Assembly (NCBI RefSeq): GCF_025370935.1
Contig: NC_133472.1
Coordinates: 8,065,452-8,129,451 of the forward strand
Reading direction: 5' to 3'
Length of the DNA: 64,000 bases
Source of the DNA: Choristoneura fumiferana
Taxonomy: Eukaryota; Arthropoda; Insecta; Lepidoptera; Tortricidae
Shown here: positions 1-11,533 of the stretch, piece after piece
Layout: each line of letters begins with the position of its first letter
Numbering within the stretch: the first letter of the stretch is position 1
Translations under genes and position numbers: made by a program
Notes under the pieces: generated by a model
Told to the model about the DNA's origin: nothing
The model's database searches: none
What the model saw: the letters and a program-made list of their open reading frames with translations, nothing else

Positions 1-620
1 AGAATTGGTATCATAGGAACAATCTATCGAATAATGAATTGACTCTATAAATGTTTTGCAAAATTTGACTGTTCTGAATGGTTAAGCTTATAATGATGAA
101 ATATGTTCTTTATATCTCGTATAATATATTACAATCGTTACAAGTATGTTTGAATACCCCCCCCCAACCCTTAACTATTTCCAAAGAGTACAAAGTACGA
201 TTGTTGCCTTATTTAACATTTTTATTTTTAAATTTTAAAGTACTGTAAATCTTATTGGACAAACAACCTATATAATTTATTTATTTGATCTATTATATAT
301 TTGTCAGTGGTTTGAGAAGGCAAGGCGTAAAACATGTTATTATCTATCCGCCCTTGCTTCCTTTTAACTAGACTGTCATTGCTTCTGCCATTTGAAACTG
401 ATATCTGATAAATAGTAAGTAGCAAGGTAAAAGGTTGTAGTTTATTAGAATGACTTGTTGGATGCAATTAAAATTAATCTAGTTGTATGAACAGTTGTTT
501 TATTCATTATACCCTATGTATCCAGTTTCCATATTCACGGGCTAATAACTCCCAAGTGACTGTCTATCAGTCAGTGCCATGCTAGTGCCATGATGCATCA
601 AGCCTTTCCTCCTTACGTTA
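1..620. other. AT-rich intergenic sequence, nothing recognised
   Basis: No coding pattern, tRNA or terminal-repeat structure is visible here. The open frames are short and have no family motif. It includes a homopolymer C run near 160-166 and poly-A/T stretches. Confidence 0.5.
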
Positions 621-621
621 G

Positions 622-740
622 GCTGTTTTTCCATTAGTCGCCTCGGCACCGGCACGGCAGCGGCATGGCCGTGCACCGGCACCGGCGCCGGGGCTTCGTT
701 TTTCCAGTGAGCCGGTGTCGATGCCGGCTTACGGCCGGTG
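622..740. repeat. GC-rich GGCACC/GGCACGG low-complexity block
   Basis: A block much richer in GC than its surroundings, built from overlapping cggcacc, cggcacgg and ccggcgcc strings. It is bracketed by 'tttttcca' words at both ends ('tttttccattag' and 'tttttccagtgag'). It looks like part of an interspersed element rather than an exon, because no frame stays meaningful across it. The family is not identified. Confidence 0.4.
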
Positions 741-1002
741 AAATCGTTTGAAATTTTAGACCAAAGTACTATACGTATACGTTAGAGTTGATAATTACAG
801 GGTAATGGCGCCACCGTGTATTCGAAAGCTTAATTTAGTCCTGTTTTCGGGCCTAATAAATTCAACCTTTTTAGCATAGTCCATTATCTATTGCATTGCA
901 GATAGCCTACCGTTTCACAGACTTTTTGCCCCGATTTTCGTTTTGCAGACAATCCACAAACGCCATTATGGCAGAGTAATAAAATGTTAGGCAAGGTTTG
1001 GG

Positions 1003-1187
1003 ATAATGAAGGTTTTCATAGAGGCGAAATATCGCTAGATGGCGTTGGTATCGTGAGGTCCGCTTGATTTCTGACGTTCGCTTTGGTTAAATAACTAAAT
1101 GAGCCAATCGCAAGTAAACATCAAACTGACCTCGCGATACTAACGCCATCTAGCGATATTTCGCTTCTGTGAAAACCCTCATTTCAT
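1003..1187. mobile_element. Foldback MITE with ~55-bp inverted arms
   Basis: Positions 1005-1060 are the near-exact reverse complement of 1128-1184. Both arms contain the words gatggcg and cgctagatggcg or their complements. A ~67-bp unpaired centre separates them. There is no coding content. A short related word (agatggcgct) occurs near 12,452. A non-autonomous DNA transposon is the simplest reading. The target duplication is not clear. Confidence 0.7.
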
Positions 1188-1320
1188 TACGCTATTGTCA
1201 CATCTGGATCTGAAATTTTGTATTGTAAAGTGTATTGGTTTCAGAGCCATCTAGTTTGTATTATTATCATGAATAGCTACTTGTAGGAAAAAGCTGCAGC
1301 GCTTCTACGAGAGTCGAAAA

Positions 1321-1640
1321 TGGGCATTTTCGCGTACAGATGATGTCCCTTTATTTTATTTTTTCACTTTGAGCAAAAATATGGCTTTTCCTACTCAGAA
1401 ACAAGAGCATAATCGATCCCGATAGTTTAAAAAAAATGTCCCCATTTTATCATACAAAATTTTATGAGTCAGTTTTGTTATGCTTATGCCCATACTAAGC
1501 GTATGAAAAAAACGTAACAAAACTGTCATTTTTTTAAACTATCGGAAACGATTGTGTTCTTGATTCTGAGTAGGAAAAGCCATATTTTTTCTAAAGGTGA
1601 AAAAAATAAATAAAGGGACATCTGTACACGAAAATGCCCA
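1321..1640. mobile_element. 320-bp palindromic MITE ('tcctactcag' family)
   Basis: It starts tgggcattttcgcgtaca and ends with the near reverse complement (tgtacacgaaaatgccca). The arms stay complementary through cctactcag/ctgagtagg, the (a)aaaaatg blocks and catact/agcgtatg near the centre. The same core is in the 29.0-, 31.1- and 36.8-kb elements, so this is a dispersed palindromic family. Each is a long potential RNA hairpin. There is no coding capacity. Confidence 0.75.
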
Positions 1641-1876
1641 AATCGAAGATCGTATGATACCGTCCCTCTCACTTGTATTAAATTATGTAAGCTTCGTCGG
1701 GACGGTACGACACGAACTTCGATTTTCGAATTTCTGATTTGCGCAAATCACAGTGCATTCAAATGATTCATTTCACGAATATTTAGTTAACTAAGTAGGA
1801 GCACCATACCTTTTTTTTACGCGTCACAAAATAATAGACGTCGTAGTTCTCGAACCAAGTTGCAGAATGGACAATA

Positions 1877-2015
1877 GTACAGTCAACGTCATAAATAAGT
1901 GATCACTTTTGTACCGTGTCGCTTTCAGTTGGTACACAATTTCGTATGGCTTTTCAAACATGACGTTAAAACTACAAGGTATAAAAGTGATTACTTATTT
2001 ATAACGTTAGCTGTA
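1877..2015. mobile_element. Palindromic MITE ('gtacagtcaacgtcataaat' family)
   Basis: The left arm begins gtacagtcaacgtcataaat and continues through agtgatcactttt. The right arm ends in its degraded reverse complement (ttataacgttagctgtac). A better preserved copy lies at 45,012-45,153, and a distant relative at 28,233-28,381 shares the layout with different arm sequence. Confidence 0.7.
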
Positions 2016-2027
2016 CATACAGTTATC

Positions 2028-2996
2028 GTCAAATCGACGGCGAAGTACCAATACCTCCTAACTGAATGACATTTGACATGCGATTGAGGACCTTAGCACC
2101 CCCTAGCTAAGCCTCTTAAGTTGCACGTTCGAGATGTTACCTAGGAGGTGTTAGTACTTCACCGTCGAAATGAAAAGCAGCGGCCGAGTTGCTTAAACAT
2201 AAAAGTAATATTACTCTATTGTGAAGGGCGTTAGAGCGTGTTCCCCCTACTTGACCACGTTGGCGGCTCTCTTGATTATGTACCTAGGTAAATATGTGCT
2301 GGTCGACTACATGGAGAATATAGAGATCAATACGGCCAGAGTTAAATAAATATGTATATACACGCCCTTAGTGTTAAGTAAATAAAGTCGTGACACTCTT
2401 TCATACGTAATTAGGGCGTGGTGAAATTTTTGGTTGGTTCGAATATTTACATATTTTTGCACCTGACTGTACAAGAAAAGTGGGTCGTCCCGTTCACTGT
2501 TTTACTTTTTAAACTTTTTTTTGTTCGTGGTATTAGATATAGCAGTCATTATATTGTTGGTAGGTAACTTTAGTAGAAACACTGAAAATTTCGAGTGCGA
2601 CTTACAGCCGGAGCAATCACCGAGAGCAATAGGGCTGTGTCGCTGGCTAAGGAACACTAAAAACAAAATTCATTTACGAAAAGTCTCAACAGGTGTTCGT
2701 CCGATACAAGATTTTACCTTTTTCCGCGAAGTAATTTTCGCCGACGTCACTTCGCGCCGTGGGAGTTGGTCCGTGATAATGTCTTCTGTATTTTATACGT
2801 ACTGCTAACGACCGCGTAAAAAAGGACTATTCAGGGATTTACTAAAAAAAACTATTTGCGATTGTATTTTGCCGGTTAATTAGAAAGAAAGAATAATATT
2901 ATAATGTAGGTAGTAGCGGGCTGTTTTCCGCAACTCGACGTCTAGGTGCGCCTATTTTGCGTTATTTATTTTATTAGGCTGTAGGCACTATTCATG
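2028..2996. other. Unannotated intergenic stretch
   Basis: No gene or element boundary is recognised. An open frame of 95 codons near 2,521-2,808 begins with TTG, has no homology that I recognise, and is not accepted as a gene. Confidence 0.4.
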
Positions 2997-3370
2997 CTAG
3001 CCTAGCTCGTGGAGGAAGCCTAGCAGACCCTTCACGTTGCCGACAACTTCCTGGAGTGACCCCGGTGATCCGAGGTGTAGTGCCCTGTAGTCCGCCAAAC
3101 CAGAGCATTCCAGATTCCAGAAGAATGTGAGTGGCTGTCTCTTCTGCCTCCATGCTGCCTCCGCTGCGCATGTCCTCCTCGCTACGCTCCAGTAGACAGA
3201 CAGCCTAACATGGTAACACGTCGTTGAAAGGTGCCCCGTTCCCGTGGCGGCCACTGGGCGTCGGTGGCGTCGCGGTAGACACTTAATGCACCTGATCTAA
3301 CGTCCACACTTTGGCAATGACAGAGCTCTCGTGAACCGTACCTACCACCTATGTTGCCACCTATACGCAT
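2997..3370 (-). pseudogene. 3' end of a LINE ORF2 (R1/Jockey-type tail), frameshifted
   Basis: Read on the minus strand, the piece shows the terminal signature of LINE ORF2 proteins of the apurinic-endonuclease type: an acidic-Thr-Ala-Thr-His-Ile-Leu-Leu-Glu stretch (cf. EETATHILLE) followed by C-SGLADYRALHLG-type residues and a stop near 2,997. The two halves are in different frames, so at least one frameshift lies near 3,110-3,140, and further shifts occur upstream near 3,250. Composition is GC-rich compared with the flanks. What is seen is the last ~110 codons only; endonuclease and reverse transcriptase are absent, as expected for a 5'-truncated LINE. The clade (R1 versus Jockey/CR1) cannot be fixed from this tail. 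Confidence 0.6.
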
Positions 3371-3592
3371 CCACGCACCTATGTTGGCAAATAAAGATAC
3401 CTACTTTGACCGTTTAATTGTCTGTTTCTCTGAACAGAGGTCGATGCAATAGGCGCTTTGTCCACATTATAAAACTACGGAACCCTAAAAAAGGGAAGGA
3501 AGTCTAGGAAGTCATCCCACTTCCAGTAGCCGGATTGACTTGAAATTTGTTACCCAAAAAAGTAGTCTCCAAAAAAGCTTGTATTAAGGCTC

Positions 3593-3762
3593 CGTTTCCA
3601 CCAGAGATGTGCGAAGAATGTGTTTTTATGAACCAATGGAAACGTTTCATTTACCTAGCCTCGCTCCGCTCAACTGTTTCCACCATGAGATGGAATCGGT
3701 GATGTGCTGTTGTGGATAGGTAGGTAAATGAAGCTTCTATTGGTTCATGAATAAAACATTTT
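3593..3762. mobile_element. Palindromic repeat, 'tttccaccagagatgtgcg' family
   Basis: The words tttttatgaaccaatgg and gtttcatttacctagcc on the left match, in reverse complement, taggtaaatgaagcttc and ttggttcatgaataaaac on the right. The outer TIR (ccaccagagatg) is present only on the left, so the element is truncated on the right or its right end has decayed. Confidence 0.5.
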
Positions 3763-3974
3763 TTTTTAATTTAATGTTTTATTTTACACTTTTGATATTT
3801 ATGTAAAAACGGTAGATTAAAAGTATTATATCCCATATATATTTAGAATGGGCTAATTATTAACTTTCATTTGATACCCATACCTATTGTTACAATACAT
3901 TTTTTTTCATTCCTCCGCCATTTTTTTTCGCAGACGCCATAATATATTGAAATATTATATAGCCTATGTCACTC

Positions 3975-4130
3975 CGACAGTTATGAAGAATCCAATGATA
4001 TGTTAAAATCCGTCTAGCCGTTTAGGCTGCTGCGAGGACCAAAGAAATGGACATACATACCCACATACATACATACATAAATACATACGCTCGAAAAACA
4101 AAACCCTCCTTCGGGCAGTCGGGTAAAAAC
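3975..4130. repeat. Dispersed repeat with 'cgtctagccgttt' and tacatacata run
   Basis: It contains the 'aatccgtctagccgttt' word seen also near 47,730, a (catacata)n run, and cctccttcgggcagtcgggt. That last word is seen again in degenerate form near 42,358-42,377. This is a truncated interspersed repeat with no coding frame. Confidence 0.45.
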
Positions 4131-4836
4131 CCTTTCCTCGCAACACATCCCCGCACATTTTTCATGTAAACGCTGCTTAAAAATGAAGTCGGTTAATGAA
4201 ATGTTTTCCAAATACTTTTTCCCAGTCTTTGTTACCTACGATAAAAATGTTATACTTATAAGGGCTCTTGTACTATTACTTATTCTGTGGCTCTGGTTTA
4301 CGTAGGTGGGTACTTAGAACAACGATGTCACAGTATTCCGCGTAGTTAATCAAGTATCAAAGGGACCCCTTTTGAGGCATTATCGCTACGACACACAATA
4401 GGATTATCGGGGACCACGTCCCGAATCTTTTTCATCATAAAACCGTCTACTTTGGTATGTACGAGTAGAAAGAATTTTCAAGAATTTAATTATTTTTGTT
4501 ACTATCTATACGTACTCTTACAGGTACTCCTCCTAATAACCAATATTATACAGGCTGCCTCGGACCATGGGGGCTTTAAACGCAAGCTTCGATTCTACTC
4601 GCATACCTAACTAACCTAACTAAGGTACCTACTTTTGTTTTGTAACATTTTCAAATAATTTGAATTTAGACAATTTATCGACCTTAAAAGTTTAATCATT
4701 AAGTAGGTGTACATAAAATTTGTCTCACGAAGGCCCTTTGTACCACTGGGGTACCATAGGACGACAACAACAACAACACATAAAATTAGTGTATCGGACA
4801 TGGCGGTGTTACGGGTGTCGCTGCCTCATGATTCGA

Positions 4837-5230
4837 TAATACCGACATGGAAATACCGACCCGATATTTCGTGTACACGCCCATACAAGCTGGTTTTTTT
4901 TTATTCGACTGGATGGCAAACGAGCAAATGGGTCTCCTGACGGTAAGAGATCCCCACCGCCCATAAACATCTGCAACACCAGGGGTATTGCAGACGCGTT
5001 GCCAACCTAGAGGCCTAAGATGGGATACCTCAAGTGCCAGTAATTTCACCGGCTGTCTTACTCCACGCCTGCTGCTTTACGGCAGGAATAGCGAGCAAGA
5101 TGGTGGTAGCAATCCGGGCGGACCATGCACAAGGTCCTACCACCTGCAAAAACCTGGTGTCAAACTGACAATAGTTTCTATGGGCGTGTCACAAAATATT
5201 ATGTCGGTATTTCCATGTCGGTATTATACC
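4837..5230. mobile_element. Palindromic 'taccgacatggaaatacc' MITE split by a poly-A repeat
   Basis: The left arm (4,837-4,894) carries taccgacatggaaatacc and cacgcccata. The right arm (5,159-5,230) carries the reverse complements (tatgggcgtg, ggtatttccatgtcggta). Between them lies an unrelated 256-bp repeat, so this is a nested insertion. A left-arm-bearing relative occurs at 43,437-43,515. Confidence 0.7.
4895..5150 (-). mobile_element. Poly-A tailed interspersed repeat (SINE-like or LINE 3' tail)
   Basis: On the minus strand it ends in ccatccagtcgaat followed by A's. A second copy in the opposite orientation is at 25,352-25,620. Shared blocks include gcccataaacatctgcaac, cctaagatgggatacctca and agcaagatggtggtagcaat. 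It is flanked by an 8-bp direct repeat with one mismatch (aagctggt / aacctggt), which fits target-primed retroposition. The open frames across it are fortuitous. Whether the family is a SINE or a 5'-truncated LINE tail is not decidable here. Confidence 0.65.
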
Positions 5231-5269
5231 TACGTCCGGTAAATAGCTGTCACCCCTCCGTCATTTATG

Positions 5270-5530
5270 AACCGATTTTTTTTTTGCGTTCGTCTAGGAA
5301 TGTCTTCAATTAGGTCCCATAAGCACCAAATAAGGATCTGATGATTGGATCTTAAGGAAATCGAGGGAACTCTTCAAATGTTGTAGTGACACCTATAGTA
5401 GGTAAATTAGATATATTTAGTAATAACTCGAGCATTTGTTCTTGAAAATCATCATTTGGTGAAGGGGAACTGATGATGAAAACCAACAGTTGACCATCGG
5501 AGTTACTACTCAATAACAAGTATTTCGCGG
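5270..5530 (+). repeat. Truncated copy of the 'accgatttt...gatctgatgat' repeat
   Basis: It matches in order the copies at 21,223-21,560 and 63,739-64,000: accgatttt, a ggtcccat/caccaa block, agatctgatgat-type words, then aaatcgaggg and a tataggcac/gacacctatag-like end. No frame is conserved between copies. Confidence 0.55.
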
Positions 5531-5746
5531 GTTGAATTTTAATTACTTTATTTAATACAGTTGCTAAGCAATTTATGATCCTCGTAATGCTAGTAAAACG
5601 GGTGGTGAAGCACCAGGACTCCTCAATAATGTACGTCTCTGCATCGGAAAAAGCAATCTTTCGTAAAAGGTGACGAGCAGTCGATATTAAACTATTGCAT
5701 CTTAGATTATTTACCTACACTAAAAAGTGTGAAAAATAATTTTATA

Positions 5747-5980
5747 ACAAAAAATTTAACCGACTACAAAAAAAGATTAAAATAATTTTCTACCAGTCTG
5801 AAGTCGGTCGGTGCCTCAGCACGAGCCAGCAGGAGTGATTAAAGCCCAATATAAAGTGCGTAGGTGAGGTAGATGACTATAGGTCCACTCCTGCTGGCTC
5901 GTACTGAGGCACCGACCAACTTCAGACTGGTAGGAAATTATTTTCATGGTTTTTTGTAGTCGGTTAAATTTTTTGTTATT
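5747..5980. mobile_element. Palindromic MITE with 'aaatttaaccgactacaaaa' ends
   Basis: Long inverted arms run from aacaaaaaatttaaccgact to the mirrored agtcggttaaattttttgtt. Inside, accagtctgaagt, gtcggtgcctcag and gagccagcaggag pair with their complements. The loop is about 40 bp. A half copy is at 21,560-21,715. Confidence 0.75.
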
Positions 5981-6189
5981 TAAATATAAATAATATCAAT
6001 ATGGTGTCATTGTATTTATGGCATACTAGCTGGCATACATCGAAAGTAACATTTACTGGACCTGTTTTTAAAAAGTTAAATTACCTACAGAACAAAATGA
6101 TTATTATGAGAGTAGAATCGAACCTTGTTTTTAATTGTCATTGTTGAAAACTAATCCTTATTGTATCGTAAAAATTAGATACCGGGTGT

Positions 6190-6260
6190 TTTTTTTATCA
6201 TGTGGCGGGTTTGATTCCCGTGTCAAACAAGAAATTATTCAAAAATCTGCATGCAGTTTA
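6190..6260 (+). repeat. tRNA-like B-box fragment (SINE relic)
   Basis: The string gcgggtttgattcccg is a near-consensus RNA polymerase III B box. The rest of a tRNA fold is absent, so this is at best a decayed SINE head. Confidence 0.3.
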
Positions 6261-6744
6261 AATTGTTTTTAAAATTGAAACGAAGTCCATCAGTCAAATT
6301 TTCTATTGACATTATTTGATACTTTCCATACGTAGGTATATTAGCCGTGGGACGCCCTGTGTACGAGACTTCTTTGACTGCATTTGTATACCTACGTATT
6401 CATACATAATATGTTCCCCCAGTCTCACACACGCAGCTTGTTGAGAAAAATTAATACCATGGAACTCGCAACGTTTGCTCGCATCTTGGCATCATATCGC
6501 TTTAGGCGTATTTATTTCCGTCCCTGTATTGGTGAGCGTCAGGCTGGCATAACTTGACGTACCATGGGTTGGATGAAAGGTAAAGTGCTCTAGAAGGTGG
6601 ATATCTTTTCGGTTATGGTCAATACAATATTAATGTCATGGATTGAAAATTTCGAATTTGGGTCGTAGTCTCATTATCTCATATCCCGTTGTGATACAAA
6701 AGCCTAGGTACTCATTTCTCAATGGGCCGAAAACGCATGCATAA

Positions 6745-6832
6745 CTCAGCCTATCACTCAGGCGGTGATTGCTTTCCATCAGGTGACCCGCCTGCTCGTT
6801 TTTCCCCTATTATATTAAAAAAAGTGCGTGAA
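6745..6832 (+). repeat. 3' end of a poly-A interspersed repeat
   Basis: The words ggcggtgattgctttccatc, ggtgacccgcctgctcgttt and a following A-rich tail are organised like the 3' end of the repeat at 25,352-25,620, but the sequence is divergent. This is a truncated tail. Confidence 0.45.
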
Positions 6833-6839
6833 GCCAATG

Positions 6840-8190
6840 AGATCAGTCGTCATCCACATTTCAACTGGGATGGTGGTTTGTCGGTACGCCCGAGCTGGAA
6901 AACAGTGTTGAATACTCATAGGGCAGAAGTACCGTTTGTGGCCATTTATTGTTTAAATATACGTTTGAAATAAATTTATAGTAGGTAATAAATCAGTATA
7001 AACTTTTGAAAACTCACTAAACATATTGTTTTAATACTATAACTTATATATGACTTCAAATGTCAACTGGCCAAAAACGGGCTTAAGGTGGCCAAAACCG
7101 GTATTTCTGCCCTGCTGTGTCAACAGGTGGTGTGAACGTACCTACTTTTACAGAGGGATGTTGTTATTGTTGTGTGCTACTCTACATTTGGCAGTAATAG
7201 TAAAAATTACTATGAAAACGTGGGTAGTTGTGCGCTGGTATTAGTTTCGTCGGGTATTCGCGCGAGCAGTCGCCGCCGCCACAACCGCTGTGTCGAGTTG
7301 CTCCTAGAGGAAGTGCTACGAAGAGTCCGTAACATGTCGCGCGTAACTCGATTTTAGACGTAAATCCGGGTTTATTTAATTTAATAGGTAATTAGGTAAT
7401 ACTAAAGTATTTTTAGCAAATGGCAGTTTTTTTCTTTTTGTCATCTAACAAACAAACAAAACGCTTTACTACTACTTTAAATAGCTACCAAAATTAAAAG
7501 ATGAATCGGTTTCCCACTTACGAAAGCGGTCAAAGTTGAAACTTAGAGCATCGCGGAAGAATGGATCTGCCAACTTGACGCTCACCTATAGGTATTGAAC
7601 TGTGGTAGAAAGGAGCAAAATAAATAAGAGTAGGTAAAGTTTTTATACACGCTCCTTTGATGACGAGGTAGAGAGATAGCGGAGCGCTTCAAAAGACCTT
7701 TGCATTGCTCTATTGGCGAACAAAATGAATTAAATGCAAGCTTGTGAAACTTTTGCTGAAATCAAGTTGTCCTACGGAGTTGTCGGACGTAGATTTAGGA
7801 ATTGTACTTACTACTACGATAGACAATATTATTATTATTTGATTGATCCCGGCTTTATTTTGTTCACCTCATTACGAATGAACTATACTTTTACCATTAT
7901 TTTTAATTAACTTTGCTCCCGTTGCGGATTTTCCCTCCAATATTAAATGTTCAACAAAGGAAGACGGCAAAAATCCGTCCTTTATTGCACTATGGCGTTT
8001 ATGAATATTAATATTTAACTGATGTTTAGTATATAAGGACCTTGTAAGTTACACAAAGGTTAGTGTCAAGTCAAGTAGGAATAGTTTGTTCTATAAAGAT
8101 TTACAATAAAAGCCCATAATATCTAGTGGAACTAAGAAACCATTGTCTAGTTTACCACTATCATATAAGTACCTATTTTTTTTATACAAT
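6840..8190. other. Intergenic stretch without a recognised gene
   Basis: A moderately GC-rich patch at 7,250-7,360 has no conserved motif. Short open frames at 7,050-7,357 overlap in different phases, which argues against coding. A small inverted repeat near 7,920-7,985 (cggattttccctcc / aaaaatccgtcc) is noted only. Confidence 0.4.
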
Positions 8191-8195
8191 TTGAC

Positions 8196-8293
8196 GATCC
8201 TTTTGTGAATTTTATAAAATTACCTGACATGTATTTATAATGTATTTTTTCATTAGGTAATAAATAAATCTAATCTAATCTAATCTAATCTAG
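8196..8293 (+). repeat. LINE 3' end with (TCTAA)n tail
   Basis: An AT-rich 3'-UTR-like segment ends aggtaataaataaa followed by a short run of tctaa pentamers. Pentamer tails after AATAAA-like strings are typical of 3' ends of insect CR1/Jockey-type LINEs. Similar tails occur at 53.4 kb with ttcta units. Confidence 0.5.
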
Positions 8294-8534
8294 TTGAAAG
8301 GGATGAGGAATGTCTGAAATCTCTATCCCCTTCTATAATTGTCATTTAATACTTAACTAAATAACTAAGTCAGTTACTTAGAAAAGTTGAAAAACTCCCT
8401 ACATTGTCATTTCTACTACGTACTTTGTTTATTTTTCTTGGTGATTATTTTAGTATGTAAATGTTAGCTCGTTTAGCTTAAGACAGGAATTATCCTAGTT
8501 CAGGCACACGTTACATAGATTTTAAGGGAAATAT

Positions 8535-8780
8535 TGTATTTTGTACCGAAATGAATTTGATGAACTATTTCAAAGTTCCAATATCTCAAAAACTGCTGAA
8601 CCTGTTTTGATGAAACATAGCTAGCAACCACCGCAAGAAAACTTGCTTTCACGTAAGAAACCGCATAGAAATCGGCCCAGGCTGTTTGAGAGCTACGAAG
8701 CCACAGACAGACAGAGACAGACAGATGTCGGCGTAAACTTTATAACACCCCTCGTTTTGCGTCGCTCGGGGGTAGGTAGG
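8535..8780 (-). repeat. GACAGACAG / ACCCCC dispersed repeat
   Basis: Read on the minus strand it matches the copy at 52,597-52,840. Shared features are the gcaaaa.gaggggtgttata head, the gtctgtctgtctgtg run, a block corresponding to 'agctcttaaacgggtacacc' and a final ttttgagatattgaactt. No coding frame is shared between the two. Confidence 0.6.
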
Positions 8781-9071
8781 TACGTACAAACAAATAAAAA
8801 CAAATAAGCATAGGTGTACACTGAAAACAAGCATTGTTGGACTGGAGCTGCACAATCATCTTCTTACATTTTCCCGGGGTTAAAAACCACTTCATACTAT
8901 TATTGCTGAAGTTTCTTTTCCTGTTTGAAGTTTTATTTGACGTAGCTCCACAGAGATTAGGTACCCCTTACTCTTCTGGTCTGGACACCTGTTGCTGGAG
9001 GTTGTATTACGGTAGACTCGAGCCCGTAGTAACCTTTGATCGTTAGGTTACTCTGACGGTATTAACTAAGC

Positions 9072-9217
9072 CCAGTTTAGACCTGCAAGAAAAATCGTGC
9101 AAGTTGCATTACATTGCGGCGCTCGATCGACCACTGCAAATTCGTTGGCTTTACAGCCTCGCAATGTAATGCAACGTGCACGATTTTTCTTGCAAGTCTA
9201 AACTAAACTCGGCTTTA
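9072..9217. mobile_element. Hairpin MITE, 'agtttagacctgcaagaaaa' type
   Basis: The arm at 9,072-9,118 (cagtttagac, gcaagaaaaatcgtgca, ttgcattacattgcg) pairs with 9,159-9,217 (cgcaatgtaatgcaa, tgcacgatttttcttgc, gtctaaact). The ~40-bp loop is unrelated. A hairpin at 63,441-63,592 has a similar architecture and shares the acattgcgg word. Confidence 0.7.
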
Positions 9218-9249
9218 GAGAACTTTTTTGTTTGTTCTCGCGGTTTCTG

Positions 9250-10830
9250 ATGTGTTAGTCTTGTAGTTTATTATTGTTTCAAGCTGTGGACAATAATAAT
9301 AAATTAATAAACCATCATAATCACGTTACTAGGTTTAAGCGATTACGCACGTAGCTGAAATAGCATACACATGCTGGCTCGTGTACCACGAATTGGCGGC
9401 AAATGCCGAGAGAGGTAACTATCACTGTGAATGAGCCGAATGCGGAATTCAGTGTTAAGTAATTAGTGCTTAAGAGAAGTTTCCCTGCCGGCCGCGCGGC
9501 CGCGTCAGGTATTCGTTTGGGATAGGTACTCGTAATTGCTGTCTTTATCGCTCGTGACATAAGCGCTCGCAGCTGTCCCCCCATGCCTTCCGCAACGACG
9601 TCCGTAATTTATATCGAGATAGCTGTAGGCTTTTCAAGATTTGGGCGGTCGAATTTTGGGTTTCGTTGTCCTCATATTATACGAAAAGTATAGCACAGAA
9701 ATCAATGATATTTTACAATCAAGATATTCATTGTATTTTCTATGCCTGTGGTTTTTTCGTTTTTTTTTTTAAATGCTTTATTAGTCTGTAGTTCTCGTGC
9801 AAAGTTGACATTTTTTTTGTTGACTTTTGAGCTCCTGTGATTCTGATATTACACATTTATATGAAAATCTGAAAAACCAAAGGCATAGATAATTACGTCT
9901 AGTCCATACTTACAAAATGTCATCTATTTCTGTTGCCTAGTTTTCAAATGAGACAGGGACTACGTTTGTATGGAGAATGGAACGAAGAGACTTCTCTTAA
10001 GTGGAAAGTAAATACCTACCAATTCGTGGCATTTTCGAGTCAATGATATACAACTAAACAAACACTAACGGACGATTAACACCAAATGGGTCATAGTCCC
10101 AAACTAAGCAAATCTTATAATGTGAGTGCCTACTTCGCGCTACGTCTCAATTTTAATTATTGCGGGTAAACTTTAACACGATTTTATACGATAGCACTAT
10201 AGTAACCATTTCCCAATTTTTCGGACAGTAGGTATGCAAGCCATCGTCAAAAAATAAAGGATTTTTGACATTTATAGAATACTAAACTATATGAATAAAA
10301 TAAATATAATGTTATAAGTACAGTTTATTTTCAGCAATAATAAGTTTAGTTCAAAAGCTGTCCATTTTCTTTTGTGATGTCGTCTCCCGGGCCCGCCTCT
10401 GTCACCACTTGTGAAGATGGCGGGTAGCACGAAGCGGAAATAGGACATCGTCCATTTATTTATTGAAAAATAAAAATGGTTTCATGTGGAAAGGGTCAAA
10501 AGGTGTGAAATCGAATGTTTTTAATTTTGAAAAAGTTATCACATCACTTTCTAAGAGCTATCATTTCAAGTGTCATAGGAATCGATGTAAGATAACTTGA
10601 GCACAAATAATAGGTAGGTACAAGATAGATTATGTTGTCTACATATAAATTAAGTAAGGATTAGCTTTCAAAAAATTCGAAATTACGGAATCGCTACAAT
10701 AACGGCTCGAGAGAAACAAATAATAACGTTTTAAAGCTCAATCTCCTCCCGACGTCGAAATTTTGCAGGAAAAGTTAAGGGAAATTAGTAAATGAGAAAA
10801 GTTACCTGATTTCGAAACAGGGACCGGCGA
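9250..10830. other. Intergenic stretch, no gene seen
   Basis: It contains a short GC palindrome (ccggccgcgcggccg, near 9,488-9,502) and a GC-rich patch at 10,380-10,450 without a convincing frame. Nothing here can be assigned. Confidence 0.35.
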
Positions 10831-10859
10831 ATTAGTGTCAGTGGCTTACTTTATGTCCT

Positions 10860-11085
10860 CCCACATTAGATATATACATAAGGCCGAAAGACGTCGTGTT
10901 CCGGCGGTTCCGGGGCACCATGCCGCAGATGATAGTGACGTCGGGGACGGTGACTCAACGGGGTCACGCCGTTTTGTCACCAAATTAGTTTTAAATAATA
11001 TTGATTATAAATATGTATGTTAGTCTGTAAGGTATTTATTGTATGGGCCAAGTTGCCCGAAATAAATGAATTTATTATTATTATA
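10860..11085 (+). repeat. LINE 3' end with (ATT)n tail
   Basis: A short GC-rich coding-looking end (stop near 11,021) is followed by gtatgggccaagttgcc and aataaatgaatttattatta. This organisation (end of ORF2, short 3' UTR, AATAAA, short tandem tail) fits a 5'-truncated LINE. The domain itself is too short to name the clade. Confidence 0.45.
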
Positions 11086-11406
11086 TATAGGTACCTTAGA
11101 TACAGGTAGGTACTTACCTTAAACAGTTTTATGAGATGCGAGTTGAGGGCGTTGAAAGCAAAGCTGCCCCAGTGTTATGGGGATTGTTAATACTTAGGTA
11201 CTTTTCTGGTTTTTTGAAGCATTAATCTTGTTTTAAATGACTGTAGCGACTTTAAAAATGCTCGTAAATACAACTATTGACCAGCATAAATAAATGGTCA
11301 CTATGAAAATAATGAATATGACAATTTACGCCAAAATAAAAAAAAATATATCGCCATAAATATACATCCTAACGCGGAAGCAGCACACACACGTATTTTA
11401 CACTTA

Positions 11407-11533
11407 CCCCTGTGTCACCATCCATTGATTAAATGTGATGCCGTCTCTGTTTATTTTATTCGAATAGACGGAGACGGCATCACATTTATCTGTCAAATAA
11501 AGCTAATCAATGGGTGGTGAAACAGCACCTTAG
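11407..11533. mobile_element. 'Caccatccattgat' MITE (family H), copy 1
   Basis: The left half reads gtcaccatccattgat, then aatgtgatgccgtctc. The right half is the inverse (gagacggcatcacatttat, caatgggtggtgaaac). Copies: 20,964-21,093 and a split one at 55,431-56,592. The last ~10 bp overlap a 62-bp tandem duplication that follows. Confidence 0.75.

Noticed and set aside
2521..2808. A 95-codon protein gene
   Set aside because: It opens with TTG, has no family signature, no coding-like composition and no splice context.
4786..5242. Small proteins on both strands of the 4.9-kb repeat
   Set aside because: These are translations of the poly-A interspersed repeat. The same peptides appear from the 25.4-kb copy.
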